Positions 6,222 to 13,782 of a stretch of 18,000 bases of DNA are shown here, in pieces. Position numbers and translations under genes: made by a program. How positions within the stretch are numbered: the stretch's first letter is position 1; the number at the start of each line of letters is the position of its first letter. This stretch comes from Oscillospiraceae bacterium (GTDB lineage: Bacteria > Bacillota_A > Clostridia > Oscillospirales > Oscillospiraceae): positions 1 through 18,000 of the forward strand of contig JAFQPT010000242.1 in NCBI GenBank assembly GCA_017411665.1, given 5' to 3'. The notes under the pieces were generated by a model, which saw only the letters and a list, made by a program, of their open reading frames with translations, did no database searches and had not been told where the DNA came from.

Positions 6222-7656
6222 ATTTTGCCAGATAAGCCGCAATCAAAAGAGACAGGCGCTTGCTGCTGCTTTCAATGCCGGGGTTATATTCTGCGTTTTT
6301 GTGATTCCAGATGGTGGAATCCAAATCTTCCTTATGTCCTACCAGAAACGGACAGGTGGTCAGTACGCGGCTGCACTTGGTTTCCAGATATCGGTCAATG
6401 GTATTGGCTGCTTTGTCACGGAAATCGGGATTCCAGTCGGCAAGAATGGGGTACAGCTTGGGTGTGTACACGTTAAATACCATGCTCATCATGCGGTCAA
6501 TGTAGACGTATTCGTCCTCATCTGCTTCTACATATTCCAGAATGGAAACATTGCCCATGTCTGCCATGATACCGGAGAAAATGTCCCAGTCAGTATGGGC
6601 TTTGAGGTAGCTGTCAATCTGAGCCCAACGGCGGGGGAATTGGTCGGAGAAGAATACATCGTCCTCGCACAGCAGCAGGGAATCGGTCAGATGCTCAGCC
6701 GCCAGACGGAAAATCATCTTGTAGCTCATGCCGCAGCCAATCCAGCCGATGTGATGCTTCAAGCCGGGGAAAAAGTTGAATCCGTAGGCATTGTCCTTGT
6801 CAAAGGAGGCCTTGCGGTCGGGGGTTTCGGGCAGCGTGAGACAGAGCTTATCGGAAATTGCGGAGAAGTAGCTGCCTACGTGGGCATAGAAGGTGTCGAA
6901 GGAAATGCAGTCGTTGGCCAGCAGGAACCGATAGGTGTAGTAGGTGATGGGAGTGATGGACGAAGGATTGTGTTCGTTGAAGCTGTCAAAGTCTGCAGGG
7001 CAGTAGTACAGCTTGGAAACGGGGATTCCGCGGGCAGTCAGTTCGGTAATCAGAGTCTGAGAACTGCACCAGATCGCATACGCGCTGTTTAAAATCCCAT
7101 CATCAGGCAGGGTAGCCTGTGATGTGAGATAAATCATGAAAATGCCTGCAGGGGCAATAGACTGCGCAGGGTCAATCAAAAGATAGGGGACTGCGGCGGA
7201 CGGAGCGTCATCGGAGGCAAGCAGCGTGCAGGGCACATTTGCGCGCTTGAAGCTTTCGTGGATGCGTACAGCCAGTGTCTCGGTGCTTGCTGTGGGCAGA
7301 ATCTGAAACCGCTTTGTTTTGCGGACGATTTGGAACATGTCCTCCTGGGTCAGATTCCCGGTTATACGATGCTTGAGATGGGTGAGCTTCTGCATGAGCG
7401 GTGCGGTTTTGCGGGTGACTGCACCGAGGAGCGTGGAAATACGCAGCGTCTGACGGATGCGGTAGTAGCGTTCCAGAAGACGATGTCCGGCGGATTGAAC
7501 GACAGCATCGTAGTTTTGTCGGAGATAGACATTATAGTCTCGCTGACGCTGCAGATTGCGCTCCAGTCTGCGGAGCTCTTTCTGTGCAGTATCATATTCC
7601 TGCTGCAGCTGCGCAAGACGGTCTTCCGGAGACAGATTGTTGTTTGTATGATTCAT
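6220..7656 (-). CDS. Two-domain glycosyltransferase: coiled coil, GT-B-like half, GT25-like C-terminal domain
   Basis: A 478-residue protein. Residues about 9-47 are heptad-like and rich in Gln, Arg and Leu (coiled coil), followed by a basic stretch to about 100. Residues about 115-225 resemble part of a GT-B glycosyltransferase: a segment around AYAIWCSSQTLITELTARGI (191-210), then KLYYCP, looks like the usual 'had-the-strand, then helix, then KIxVVPN' region. From about 250 on, the pattern CLTLPETPDRKASF (272-285), GWIGCGMSYK (304-313) and LLLCEDDVFF (327-336) recalls family 25 LPS-type glycosyltransferases, whose EDD motif is the metal/donor site. Donor and acceptor are unknown. The ATG follows GGAGGA at 7666-7671. 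It has its own promoter and is separated from the rgpF-like gene by an inverted repeat, so it can be expressed apart from the main operon. Confidence 0.7.
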   Translation of the reverse strand: MNHTNNNLSPEDRLAQLQQEYDTAQKELRRLERNLQRQRDYNVYLRQNYDAVVQSAGHRLLERYYRIRQTLRISTLLGAVTRKTAPLMQKLTHLKHRITGNLTQEDMFQIVRKTKRFQILPTASTETLAVRIHESFKRANVPCTLLASDDAPSAAVPYLLIDPAQSIAPAGIFMIYLTSQATLPDDGILNSAYAIWCSSQTLITELTARGIPVSKLYYCPADFDSFNEHNPSSITPITYYTYRFLLANDCISFDTFYAHVGSYFSAISDKLCLTLPETPDRKASFDKDNAYGFNFFPGLKHHIGWIGCGMSYKMIFRLAAEHLTDSLLLCEDDVFFSDQFPRRWAQIDSYLKAHTDWDIFSGIMADMGNVSILEYVEADEDEYVYIDRMMSMVFNVYTPKLYPILADWNPDFRDKAANTIDRYLETKCSRVLTTCPFLVGHKEDLDSTIWNHKNAEYNPGIESSSKRLSLLIAAYLAK

Positions 7657-7690
7657 GGGGGATCGTCCTCCGAATAAGTCATTTTAGCTT

Positions 7691-7719
7691 ATTATATCGT
7701 TGTTTTTTCGGATGTGCAA
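7691..7719 (-). promoter_or_regulatory. Sigma-A promoter of the GT25-like gene
   Basis: Minus strand: -35 TTGCAC (7714-7719), a 17-base spacer and a perfect -10 TATAAT (7691-7696). It lies 35 bases upstream of the ATG at 7656, and the -35 box is 3 bases from a large inverted repeat. Confidence 0.8.
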
Positions 7720-7722
7720 GAG

Positions 7723-7759
7723 AATGTCCGCCACATTCCATTGGATTGCGGCGGACATT
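7723..7759 (-). repeat. Inverted repeat between the rgpF-like gene and the GT25-like gene
   Basis: AATGTCCGCC (7723-7732) and GGCGGACATT (7750-7759) form a perfect 10-bp stem around a 17-base interior that can pair partly itself. It lies 19 bases past the rgpF-like stop codon on the minus strand. No T run follows on that strand (CTCTTGCACA), so it is not a canonical terminator. It could stabilise the 3' end of the long operon mRNA, pause polymerase, or act as an operator abutting the next promoter. Confidence 0.6.
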
Positions 7760-7778
7760 GAGATTGTTCGTTTTTTGA

Positions 7779-8912
7779 TTACCGGTCTTCGGGGGTAATG
7801 CTTGTGATTTCGGAAATGTTGGGGAATACACGGTAGGTATATCCGTTTCGTTCCGCGACCAGCAGCCACAGTCGTTCAATGGCGTGCATGATGGTACCGT
7901 CGACCTGACCGGATTCTTCGGGGACAGGAACCTCAGAGTCATACGCAATGTCAAACAGAGGCTTGACAGCAGCAGTACGTGCCCAGAACATGGTGCCTGC
8001 GGGGAAGATAATATCCTCGGGAATGGTTTCGGGGTCGTAGCCCATAGCGGCCATCAGTGTTTGTGCATGCTCCTTGTTGTCGCCCCAGTTCATCTGCAGA
8101 TTCAGAGGCTTTGGGATTTGCGGGAAGATGACACCGATTTCGGGATTCTGCTCAAATTCGTGGATGATTTTCTTGACGTGTTCGGTATTGCCCAGAAGAT
8201 TTTCGTAAAGGTACAGTCTCCAGAGCTTGCCACCGTCATGGTGGAGCGAACGCTTGGTGTGCAGGTGGCAGAAGTAGTCGTAGTTGGAGAGGACGGGCTT
8301 CAGCTGCTGCAGGAAGGGAATCACATCGCGGCCGACATTTTTTACCACTTTCACATAGAAGTGGTCGGCATTGCAGCGCCCGGTCAAATATTCTTCGATG
8401 TATGTAGCCTTATATGTTTCTGTGGTTGTGACATACAGGTCATACTTGAAGGGGAGGTTTTCCAAGTCGTTGCAGATGTCGGCAATCAGGTCGGGATAAA
8501 ATGCGTGAACCTGAATGGCGATGCGGGGAGTGCTCTGAAGACGCTGCTCCCAGGAGGTGTCATTGGGGAGCTCGCTGAGAGAAACAATGGGCATCGCCCC
8601 TTTCTTCTCGTCTTCTGCAAGCCAGGCAGATGCTTCAGCGGCAATCATGCGCTGCTGACGCTTGATGCGGGGTGCCATGATGAGATTGCGCAGTCTCCAG
8701 GTTTTGGAATTTAAAACCAGACTCAATGCGTATCTGCATTCGTTTGCTTCTGCTTCCAATGCGTTCGATTTTCTCAAATTTGCATTGTATTTCATTTGCA
8801 GCTTTACATTTTCAATGTCTTTCTCACACAGCATCAATTCTGCTTCTTTCAGCTGCTGTGTGACGGTTTCAAGCTGCTTGCGGAGTTCTTCGGGGGTAGG
8901 ATTGTTGTTCAT
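7779..8912 (-). CDS. RgpF-family rhamnan synthesis protein with N-terminal coiled coil
   Basis: A 377-residue protein with an RgpF (rhamnan synthesis protein F) domain, a family involved in assembly of rhamnose-rich cell-wall polysaccharides in streptococci and relatives. Characteristic stretches are RIAIQVHAFYPDL (about 130-142), VVKNVGRDVIPFL, FCHLHTKRS, and IIFPAGTMFWAR. The N-terminus (about 7-65) is a coiled coil that runs into NSKTWRL (68-74) and a basic segment. A similar module occurs at the C-terminus of the glycosyltransferase at 13,783-15,003. It is shorter than streptococcal RgpF (roughly 580) because it lacks extra C-terminal sequence. The ATG at 8912 follows GAGGT and starts 13 bases after rfbD. 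As the last gene of the operon, it sits with the dTDP-rhamnose genes, which fits a rhamnose-modifying or transferring role. Confidence 0.85.
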   Translation of the reverse strand: MNNNPTPEELRKQLETVTQQLKEAELMLCEKDIENVKLQMKYNANLRKSNALEAEANECRYALSLVLNSKTWRLRNLIMAPRIKRQQRMIAAEASAWLAEDEKKGAMPIVSLSELPNDTSWEQRLQSTPRIAIQVHAFYPDLIADICNDLENLPFKYDLYVTTTETYKATYIEEYLTGRCNADHFYVKVVKNVGRDVIPFLQQLKPVLSNYDYFCHLHTKRSLHHDGGKLWRLYLYENLLGNTEHVKKIIHEFEQNPEIGVIFPQIPKPLNLQMNWGDNKEHAQTLMAAMGYDPETIPEDIIFPAGTMFWARTAAVKPLFDIAYDSEVPVPEESGQVDGTIMHAIERLWLLVAERNGYTYRVFPNISEITSITPEDR

Positions 8913-8925
8913 GGGGTACCTCGGG

Positions 8926-9765
8926 TTAAAGTTCGTTCAGATAACGTGCCAGAGCATCCTGCCAGGTGGGCAGACGGTTAAACCCGTTTTCCACCAGCTT
9001 ATCTTTGCTCATGCGGGAGTTTGCGGGACGGGGAGCTTTTGCACCGTATTCTTCTGTTGAGACGTTTTTTACCGTCATTTGTTTCCCTGCAGCGGCAAAA
9101 ATTGCGCGAGAAAAGTCGGCCCAGGAGCATTCCCCTTCGTTGGTGGCGTGATAGACACCGTATTTGTCGGATACGATCATATCGCACAGCAGAGGTGCCA
9201 GGTCGTAAGTGTAGGTGGGGCTGCCAATCTGGTCGGAGACCACGGTCAGCGTATCTCTGGTTTCGCTGAGCTTCAGCATGGTTTTTACAAAGTTGGAGCC
9301 GTTGATGCCGAACACCCAGGAAATACGTACGATAAAGTATTCCTTCAGTATGGCCTGTACTGCCAGTTCACCTGCCAGCTTGGTGCGGCCGTAATTGCCC
9401 TTGGGGCCTACGGTATCGTCGGGCAGATAGAAGTCTTCGCCATCACCGGGGAAGACATAGTCGGTAGAGATGTACAGCATCTTTGCACCGAAGGCTCTGC
9501 AGGCCTCGGCGATGTTGCGGGTGCCGTCTACGTTAACAGCCCAGCAGCGTTCGGGTTCGTCTTCTGCCAAATCAACCTTGGTGTAGGCTGCGCAGTGGAT
9601 GACTGCGGTGGGCTGTTCGCGCTCAAACAGGGCAAATACGCTGTCTCGGCTGGTAATATCACAGTCTTTGGAACCGAGGCCGATGTTTTCGATGCCGCGT
9701 GCGGTGAGCACCTTACATACGTCATAACCCAACTGACCGGTTGCGCCGGTAACAATAATTTTCAT
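8926..9765 (-). CDS. rfbD: dTDP-4-dehydrorhamnose reductase
   Basis: A 279-residue NAD(P)H-dependent reductase that performs the last step of dTDP-L-rhamnose synthesis, reducing the 4-keto group of dTDP-4-dehydro-L-rhamnose. The Rossmann motif GATGQLG is at residues 7-13, STDYVF at 100-105 and the catalytic YxxxK as YGRTK (Y125, K129). The family's SDQIGSPTY segment follows near residue 196. Length is normal (280-300). The ribosome site AAAGGAGA precedes the ATG. It is separated from rfbA, rfbC and rfbB by one glycosyltransferase gene, so the rhamnose set is interrupted yet lies in the same transcription unit. Confidence 0.95.
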   Translation of the reverse strand: MKIIVTGATGQLGYDVCKVLTARGIENIGLGSKDCDITSRDSVFALFEREQPTAVIHCAAYTKVDLAEDEPERCWAVNVDGTRNIAEACRAFGAKMLYISTDYVFPGDGEDFYLPDDTVGPKGNYGRTKLAGELAVQAILKEYFIVRISWVFGINGSNFVKTMLKLSETRDTLTVVSDQIGSPTYTYDLAPLLCDMIVSDKYGVYHATNEGECSWADFSRAIFAAAGKQMTVKNVSTEEYGAKAPRPANSRMSKDKLVENGFNRLPTWQDALARYLNEL

Positions 9766-9786
9766 AAGGATTCTCCTTTGCGATGG

Positions 9787-11211
9787 TTATACTCCCGTGC
9801 TGAAGGCTTCCACAGTGGCTTGTATGCGGATGTCGGAAGTACCGGGAGTGAGATAGGCTGCGGCAATGGTATAGCCTGCGCTCTGGCCGAAATACTGCCA
9901 AATCAGGTGGCTGAGCTCATGCTGCAGCTTTGCGTTCATTCTTTGGCCGTTCTGCTCCAGATAGGGGCACACGGTGTGCATAATATATCTGCCCTGTGTT
10001 GCAGCCAGTCCGCCGTCAAATTTGAAGTCGGCGGAATAATCCTGCCACAGAGTTTCGATGAAGCTGCGTACGGAGGGGTCAAGGTCGCTGCCTTCCGCAA
10101 ACAGCAGTGCTTCCAAATTGATAGGGCTCATCGATTTCAGCTCGATGATGATGCGGTTGTATTCATTGCGGGTCCACTCCGCAAAGGCTGCGGGGGATTC
10201 GTCTCCGATGTAGCCGGTCAGGCTTCTGACAAACAACCTGTTGGCACAGACAGCGGTGAATACGCGGCTGACTGCATCGGATACGGGGATTTGGTCCAAT
10301 GTGAAATCGTCAAAGATTTTTGCGATGTTGACCGCATCGACAATGGCGCGCTTAAAGTGATACAGTGCGGGGCGGTTATGAGAATGCACCACACAGACAC
10401 TGCTGAGGATGCCCAGACGGTATCCTGCCTGCAAAAGACGGATGCCCAAATCCAAATCTTCCGCATAAGCACCTTGATGACCGCCCAGCTCCATGAAAAT
10501 ACTGCGATTGACCAGACAGGCGTTGTCGCTCAGCTGCGCACTGCGGCGCAGGGAATCATAGCTTGTATCTTCGGGCAGGGAAGTCACTTTATCCATACCG
10601 CCGCTCATAACGTTTTTCCAATTCCACACGGTGATGTGGCTGAGCAGGTCGGCATCTTCTCTGGGGGTTTCATAGCAGCTGACAGCAGCGGCGTTGGATG
10701 CCAGACAGGGCTGCAGCATGCGGATGATCCAGTCGGTTCTGTCGGGCAGAGCGTCCTGGGTCATAAACAGCAGGTATTCACCGGTGGCGTCGGTGGCACC
10801 CAGCATACGGGAGTAGGAGTGAGAGAATTCTTCCTGCTTGATGCGGATGACCTTCGCACCGGCTGCTTCTGCCAGCTCGGCAGTGCCGTCGGTACTGCCG
10901 GAATCTACAATAATCAGCTCAAGGTCACTGATTTGTTCCTGTGCCTGCAGAGCTGCCAGCAGGGCGGGCAGCTCATGGGCACCGTTATATGCGGGAATGA
11001 CAACAGAAATCCTGCCGTCATAGGGGAGACAAATCTCGGGCATCTCCCAACGCTCCTGAGGGGATACGCTGCAGGGAAGCTGGATATACAGTGCATCCTC
11101 TTCCGCAGGCAGCCAGTTGTTTCCGCGTACGCGGCGCAGTACTTTTTTAATTGTGGGCATCACGCCGTGATTGCGCAGGTAGCGCAGGGTTTTTCCAATC
11201 AGATTTGTCAT
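9787..11211 (-). CDS. GT2-family glycosyltransferase, probably a rhamnosyltransferase, with long C-terminal extension
   Basis: A 474-residue protein. Residues about 1-60 are a basic, partly amphipathic lead-in. From 67 a GT-A domain runs: RISVVIPAYNGAHELPALL (67-85), IVDSGSTDGT (101-110), then KQEEFSHSYSRMLGA with TGEYLLFMTQDALP (D153) as the metal-binding variant of DxD. The EEFSHSYSRMLGA and LLFMTQDALP patterns are typical of bacterial rhamnosyltransferases in family GT2, which matches the surrounding dTDP-rhamnose genes. Residues about 300-474 are extra relative to a ~300-residue family member and contain no recognised domain. The start overlaps nothing, but its AAAGGA ribosome site shares bases with the rfbB stop codon 9 bases upstream, so the two are probably translated together. 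The linkage made is unknown. Confidence 0.85.
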   Translation of the reverse strand: MTNLIGKTLRYLRNHGVMPTIKKVLRRVRGNNWLPAEEDALYIQLPCSVSPQERWEMPEICLPYDGRISVVIPAYNGAHELPALLAALQAQEQISDLELIIVDSGSTDGTAELAEAAGAKVIRIKQEEFSHSYSRMLGATDATGEYLLFMTQDALPDRTDWIIRMLQPCLASNAAAVSCYETPREDADLLSHITVWNWKNVMSGGMDKVTSLPEDTSYDSLRRSAQLSDNACLVNRSIFMELGGHQGAYAEDLDLGIRLLQAGYRLGILSSVCVVHSHNRPALYHFKRAIVDAVNIAKIFDDFTLDQIPVSDAVSRVFTAVCANRLFVRSLTGYIGDESPAAFAEWTRNEYNRIIIELKSMSPINLEALLFAEGSDLDPSVRSFIETLWQDYSADFKFDGGLAATQGRYIMHTVCPYLEQNGQRMNAKLQHELSHLIWQYFGQSAGYTIAAAYLTPGTSDIRIQATVEAFSTGV

Positions 11212-11220
11212 AAGAGTCCT

Positions 11221-12237
11221 TTATTTGCCGTAAATTCGTTCGTAGTAGTGCTGGTATTCACCGCTGAGGATGTTCTGCCACCAGGGCTTGTTGTCCATGT
11301 ACCAGCGGATGGTCTTTTCAATACCGAATTCAAACTTGGTTTCGGGCAGCCAACCCAGTTCCTGGTGAATGAAGGTGGGGTCGATTGCGTAGCGCTGGTC
11401 GTGACCCTTGCGGTCAGCTACGTAGGTAATCAGATCTTCGCTCTTGCCGGTTGCTTCGATGATGATCTTTACGATGTCGATGTTGCGCTTTTCGTTGTGA
11501 CCGCCGATGTTGTAAACCAGACCTTCCTTGCCGCCTTCCAGAATCAGATCGATTGCGGAGCAGTGGTCGTCAACGTACAGCCAGTCGCGAACATTCAGAC
11601 CTTCACCGTATACGGGCAGAGGCTTGTTTGCTTCGCAGTTTGCAATCATCAGAGGAATCAGCTTTTCGGGGAACTGGTAGGGGCCGTAGTTGTTGGAGCA
11701 GCGGGAAATGGTGATGGGCAGACCATAGGTGCGGTGGTAAGCATTGCACAGCAGGTCAGCGGAAGCCTTGGAAGCGGAGTAGGGGCTGGAGGTGTGGATG
11801 GGAGTCTGTTCGGTGAAGAACAGGTCGGGGCGGTCCAGAGGCAGGTCACCGTATACTTCGTCGGTGGATACCTGGTGGTAACGCTTGATGCCGTACTTGC
11901 GGCATGCATCCAGCAGAACCTGAGTGCCCATAACGTTGGTTTCTAGGAAGATTGCGGGATTTTCGATGGAGCGGTCAACGTGGCTTTCTGCTGCGAAGTT
12001 GACGACTACATCGGGCTTTTCGGTTTCGAACAGCTGGTAAACTGCCTTGCGGTCAGCGATGTCCATCTTGACAAACTTGAACTTGGGGTCGTGCAGAATG
12101 GGAGCCAGAGTGCCCAGATTGCCTGCATAGGTCAGCTTGTCAATGCAAATCAGGTCATATTCGGGGTGCTGCTTGCGCATGTAGAAGATAAAGTTACTTC
12201 CGATAAAGCCGGCACCGCCGGTAATGATCATTTTCAT
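11221..12237 (-). CDS. rfbB: dTDP-glucose 4,6-dehydratase
   Basis: A 338-residue NAD-dependent SDR enzyme converting dTDP-D-glucose to dTDP-4-dehydro-6-deoxy-D-glucose, step two of dTDP-rhamnose synthesis. The Rossmann motif GGAGFIGS is at 7-14 and the catalytic segment STDEVYGD gives T125, D126 and E127, the acid/base pair characteristic of dehydratases rather than epimerases. The YxxxK motif is YSASK (Y153, K157). ENPAIFLETNVMGTQ and RCSNNYGPYQFPEKLIPLM are strongly diagnostic stretches. Length is normal. The AAAGGAGAG ribosome site is rather far (about 10-12 bases) from the ATG. It lies 45 bases after rfbC. Confidence 0.96.
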   Translation of the reverse strand: MKMIITGGAGFIGSNFIFYMRKQHPEYDLICIDKLTYAGNLGTLAPILHDPKFKFVKMDIADRKAVYQLFETEKPDVVVNFAAESHVDRSIENPAIFLETNVMGTQVLLDACRKYGIKRYHQVSTDEVYGDLPLDRPDLFFTEQTPIHTSSPYSASKASADLLCNAYHRTYGLPITISRCSNNYGPYQFPEKLIPLMIANCEANKPLPVYGEGLNVRDWLYVDDHCSAIDLILEGGKEGLVYNIGGHNEKRNIDIVKIIIEATGKSEDLITYVADRKGHDQRYAIDPTFIHQELGWLPETKFEFGIEKTIRWYMDNKPWWQNILSGEYQHYYERIYGK

Positions 12238-12282
12238 GGTCGAGTGTCTCTCCTTTATAATAAATGGTTTGGTTGGGTTCGA

Positions 12283-12828
12283 TTAATAGTCGGTGACTGC
12301 GTCCTTCAGGAAGGGTGCATTTGCATCCTTGTCGGACAGAATGGGGGAATCGGTGCCCCAGTCGATGCAGAGCTCGGGATCATTCCAGCGAATGCCGCCG
12401 TCAGCCTCGGGCGCATAGAAATTGTCTGCCTTGTACAGGAATTCCACGTCATCTGTGAGGGTCACGAATGCATGACCGAAGCCGCGGGGAATCATCAGCT
12501 GCTTTTTGTTTTCCGCAGACAGTTCAACTGCAACCCACTGCTTATAAGTGGGGCTGTCGGGACGCAGGTCTACTGCAACGTCCAGAACTGCACCCTTTGC
12601 ACAGCGCACCAGCTTTGCCTGTGCCTTGTCGCCGCGCTGGAAATGAATACCGCGCAGAGTGCCCTTCACGGTGGAGGAGGAGTGGTTGTCCTGTACGAAG
12701 TTATAGTGCAGGCCGGCTTCTTCAAATTTCTTCTGAGACCAGCTTTCCATGAAGAAACCTCTGTGGTCACCGAACACTTTGGGTTCAACGATCACAACGC
12801 CGTCGAGTTTGGTTTTTGTGATGTTCAT
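12283..12828 (-). CDS. rfbC: dTDP-4-dehydrorhamnose 3,5-epimerase
   Basis: A 181-residue cupin enzyme that epimerises carbons 3 and 5 of dTDP-4-dehydro-6-deoxy-glucose, the third step of the pathway. The signature LRGIHFQ places the catalytic His at 62, and the active-site Tyr is Y132 in FLYKAD. The start IVEPKVFGDHRGFFMESW and IPRGFGHAFVTL are typical. Length is normal (180-190). An AAGGAAG site precedes the ATG, 18 bases after rfbA stops, so the two are co-transcribed. Confidence 0.96.
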   Translation of the reverse strand: MNITKTKLDGVVIVEPKVFGDHRGFFMESWSQKKFEEAGLHYNFVQDNHSSSTVKGTLRGIHFQRGDKAQAKLVRCAKGAVLDVAVDLRPDSPTYKQWVAVELSAENKKQLMIPRGFGHAFVTLTDDVEFLYKADNFYAPEADGGIRWNDPELCIDWGTDSPILSDKDANAPFLKDAVTDY

Positions 12829-12846
12829 AAGTATGCTTCCTTTTTA

Positions 12847-13725
12847 TTAATAGCGATATTTTCCGTCTGCAACGTTGCGCAGATGCTTGCCGTAGGGGCT
12901 CTTGCCGTATTCTTCCGCAGCTTCCAGCAGCTTTTCCTTGGTAATCCAGCCCTTGTTGTATGCAATTTCCTCGGGTGCGGAAATCTGGATGCCTTCGCGG
13001 TTCTGGATGACACGGACAAATTCGGTGGCTTCTGCCAGAGAGTCCATGGTGCCGGTATCCAGCCATGCGTAGCCGCGGCCCAGAGTGACCACGTTCAGCT
13101 TGCCTTCTTCCAGATAGATGCGGTTGAGGTCGGTGATTTCCAGTTCACCGCGAGCGGAGGGCTTCAAGTTTTTAGCACGTTCACAAACCTTGCGGTCATA
13201 GAAATACAGACCGGTAACGGCATAATTGGACTTGGGGTTCTTGGGCTTTTCTTCGATAGAAATAGCGGTTCCGTTCTCATCGAATTCAACCACACCGAAA
13301 CGTTCGGGATCTTCCACGTAGTAGCCGAATACGGTAGCGCCTTCTTCACGGGCAGCAGCTTCCCTCAGGTGCTTACTCAGACCTGCACCGTAGAAGATAT
13401 TGTCGCCCAGAATCATAGCGGCAGTGTCATCACCGATGAACTCTTCGCCCAGAATGAATGCCTGTGCCAGACCGTCGGGAGAGGGCTGGACCTTATAGGA
13501 CAGCTGCAGACCGAACTGGCTGCCGTCGCCCAACAGACGCTCAAAGTTGGGCAAATCTGTGGGAGTGGAGATGATCAGAATCTCGCGAATACCTGCCAGC
13601 ATCAAAACAGACAGAGGATAGAAAATCATGGGCTTGTCGTAAATCGGCAGAAGCTGCTTGGATGTGACTTTGGTCAGAGGGTACAGACGAGTACCGCTGC
13701 CGCCTGCAAGAATGATACCTTTCAA
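12847..13725 (-). CDS. rfbA: Glucose-1-phosphate thymidylyltransferase, canonical copy
   Basis: A 292-residue nucleotidyltransferase that joins dTTP and glucose 1-phosphate to give dTDP-glucose, the first step of dTDP-rhamnose synthesis. The signature [11 protein letters not shown] (8-18), [12 protein letters not shown] (22-33), [10 protein letters not shown] (81-90), metal-binding D108 in ILGDN and the late WLDTGT segment follow the canonical RmlA pattern. The reading frame starts at a TTG (13723-13725), supported by a perfect AGGAGGA 7 bases upstream and by alignment of the start to the family's MKGIILAGG. It is directly followed by rfbC. A second, diverged copy lies at 16,164-17,033. This copy keeps all canonical residues and is the more likely supplier of dTDP-glucose for RfbB. 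Confidence 0.95.
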   Translation of the reverse strand: MKGIILAGGSGTRLYPLTKVTSKQLLPIYDKPMIFYPLSVLMLAGIREILIISTPTDLPNFERLLGDGSQFGLQLSYKVQPSPDGLAQAFILGEEFIGDDTAAMILGDNIFYGAGLSKHLREAAAREEGATVFGYYVEDPERFGVVEFDENGTAISIEEKPKNPKSNYAVTGLYFYDRKVCERAKNLKPSARGELEITDLNRIYLEEGKLNVVTLGRGYAWLDTGTMDSLAEATEFVRVIQNREGIQISAPEEIAYNKGWITKEKLLEAAEEYGKSPYGKHLRNVADGKYRY

Positions 13726-13739
13726 AATGATGTCCTCCT
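13723..13739 (-). promoter_or_regulatory. Ribosome binding site fixing the TTG start of rfbA
   Basis: AGGAGGA (minus strand, 13733-13739) is 7 bases before a TTG at 13723-13725. No in-frame ATG lies between the ribosome site and the conserved KGIILAGG start, so the TTG is the start codon. A weak start codon behind a near-perfect ribosome site may set the level of this enzyme. Confidence 0.85.
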
Positions 13740-13782
13740 GTTCTTTTGTTACGTAATGAATACTTTATATGATATAGGATCG

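Noticed and set aside
13726..13782. An internal promoter ahead of rfbA (TATAAA-like element in an AT-rich gap)
   Set aside because: No acceptable -35 element at 16-18 bases; the gap is short and fits an operon spacer.
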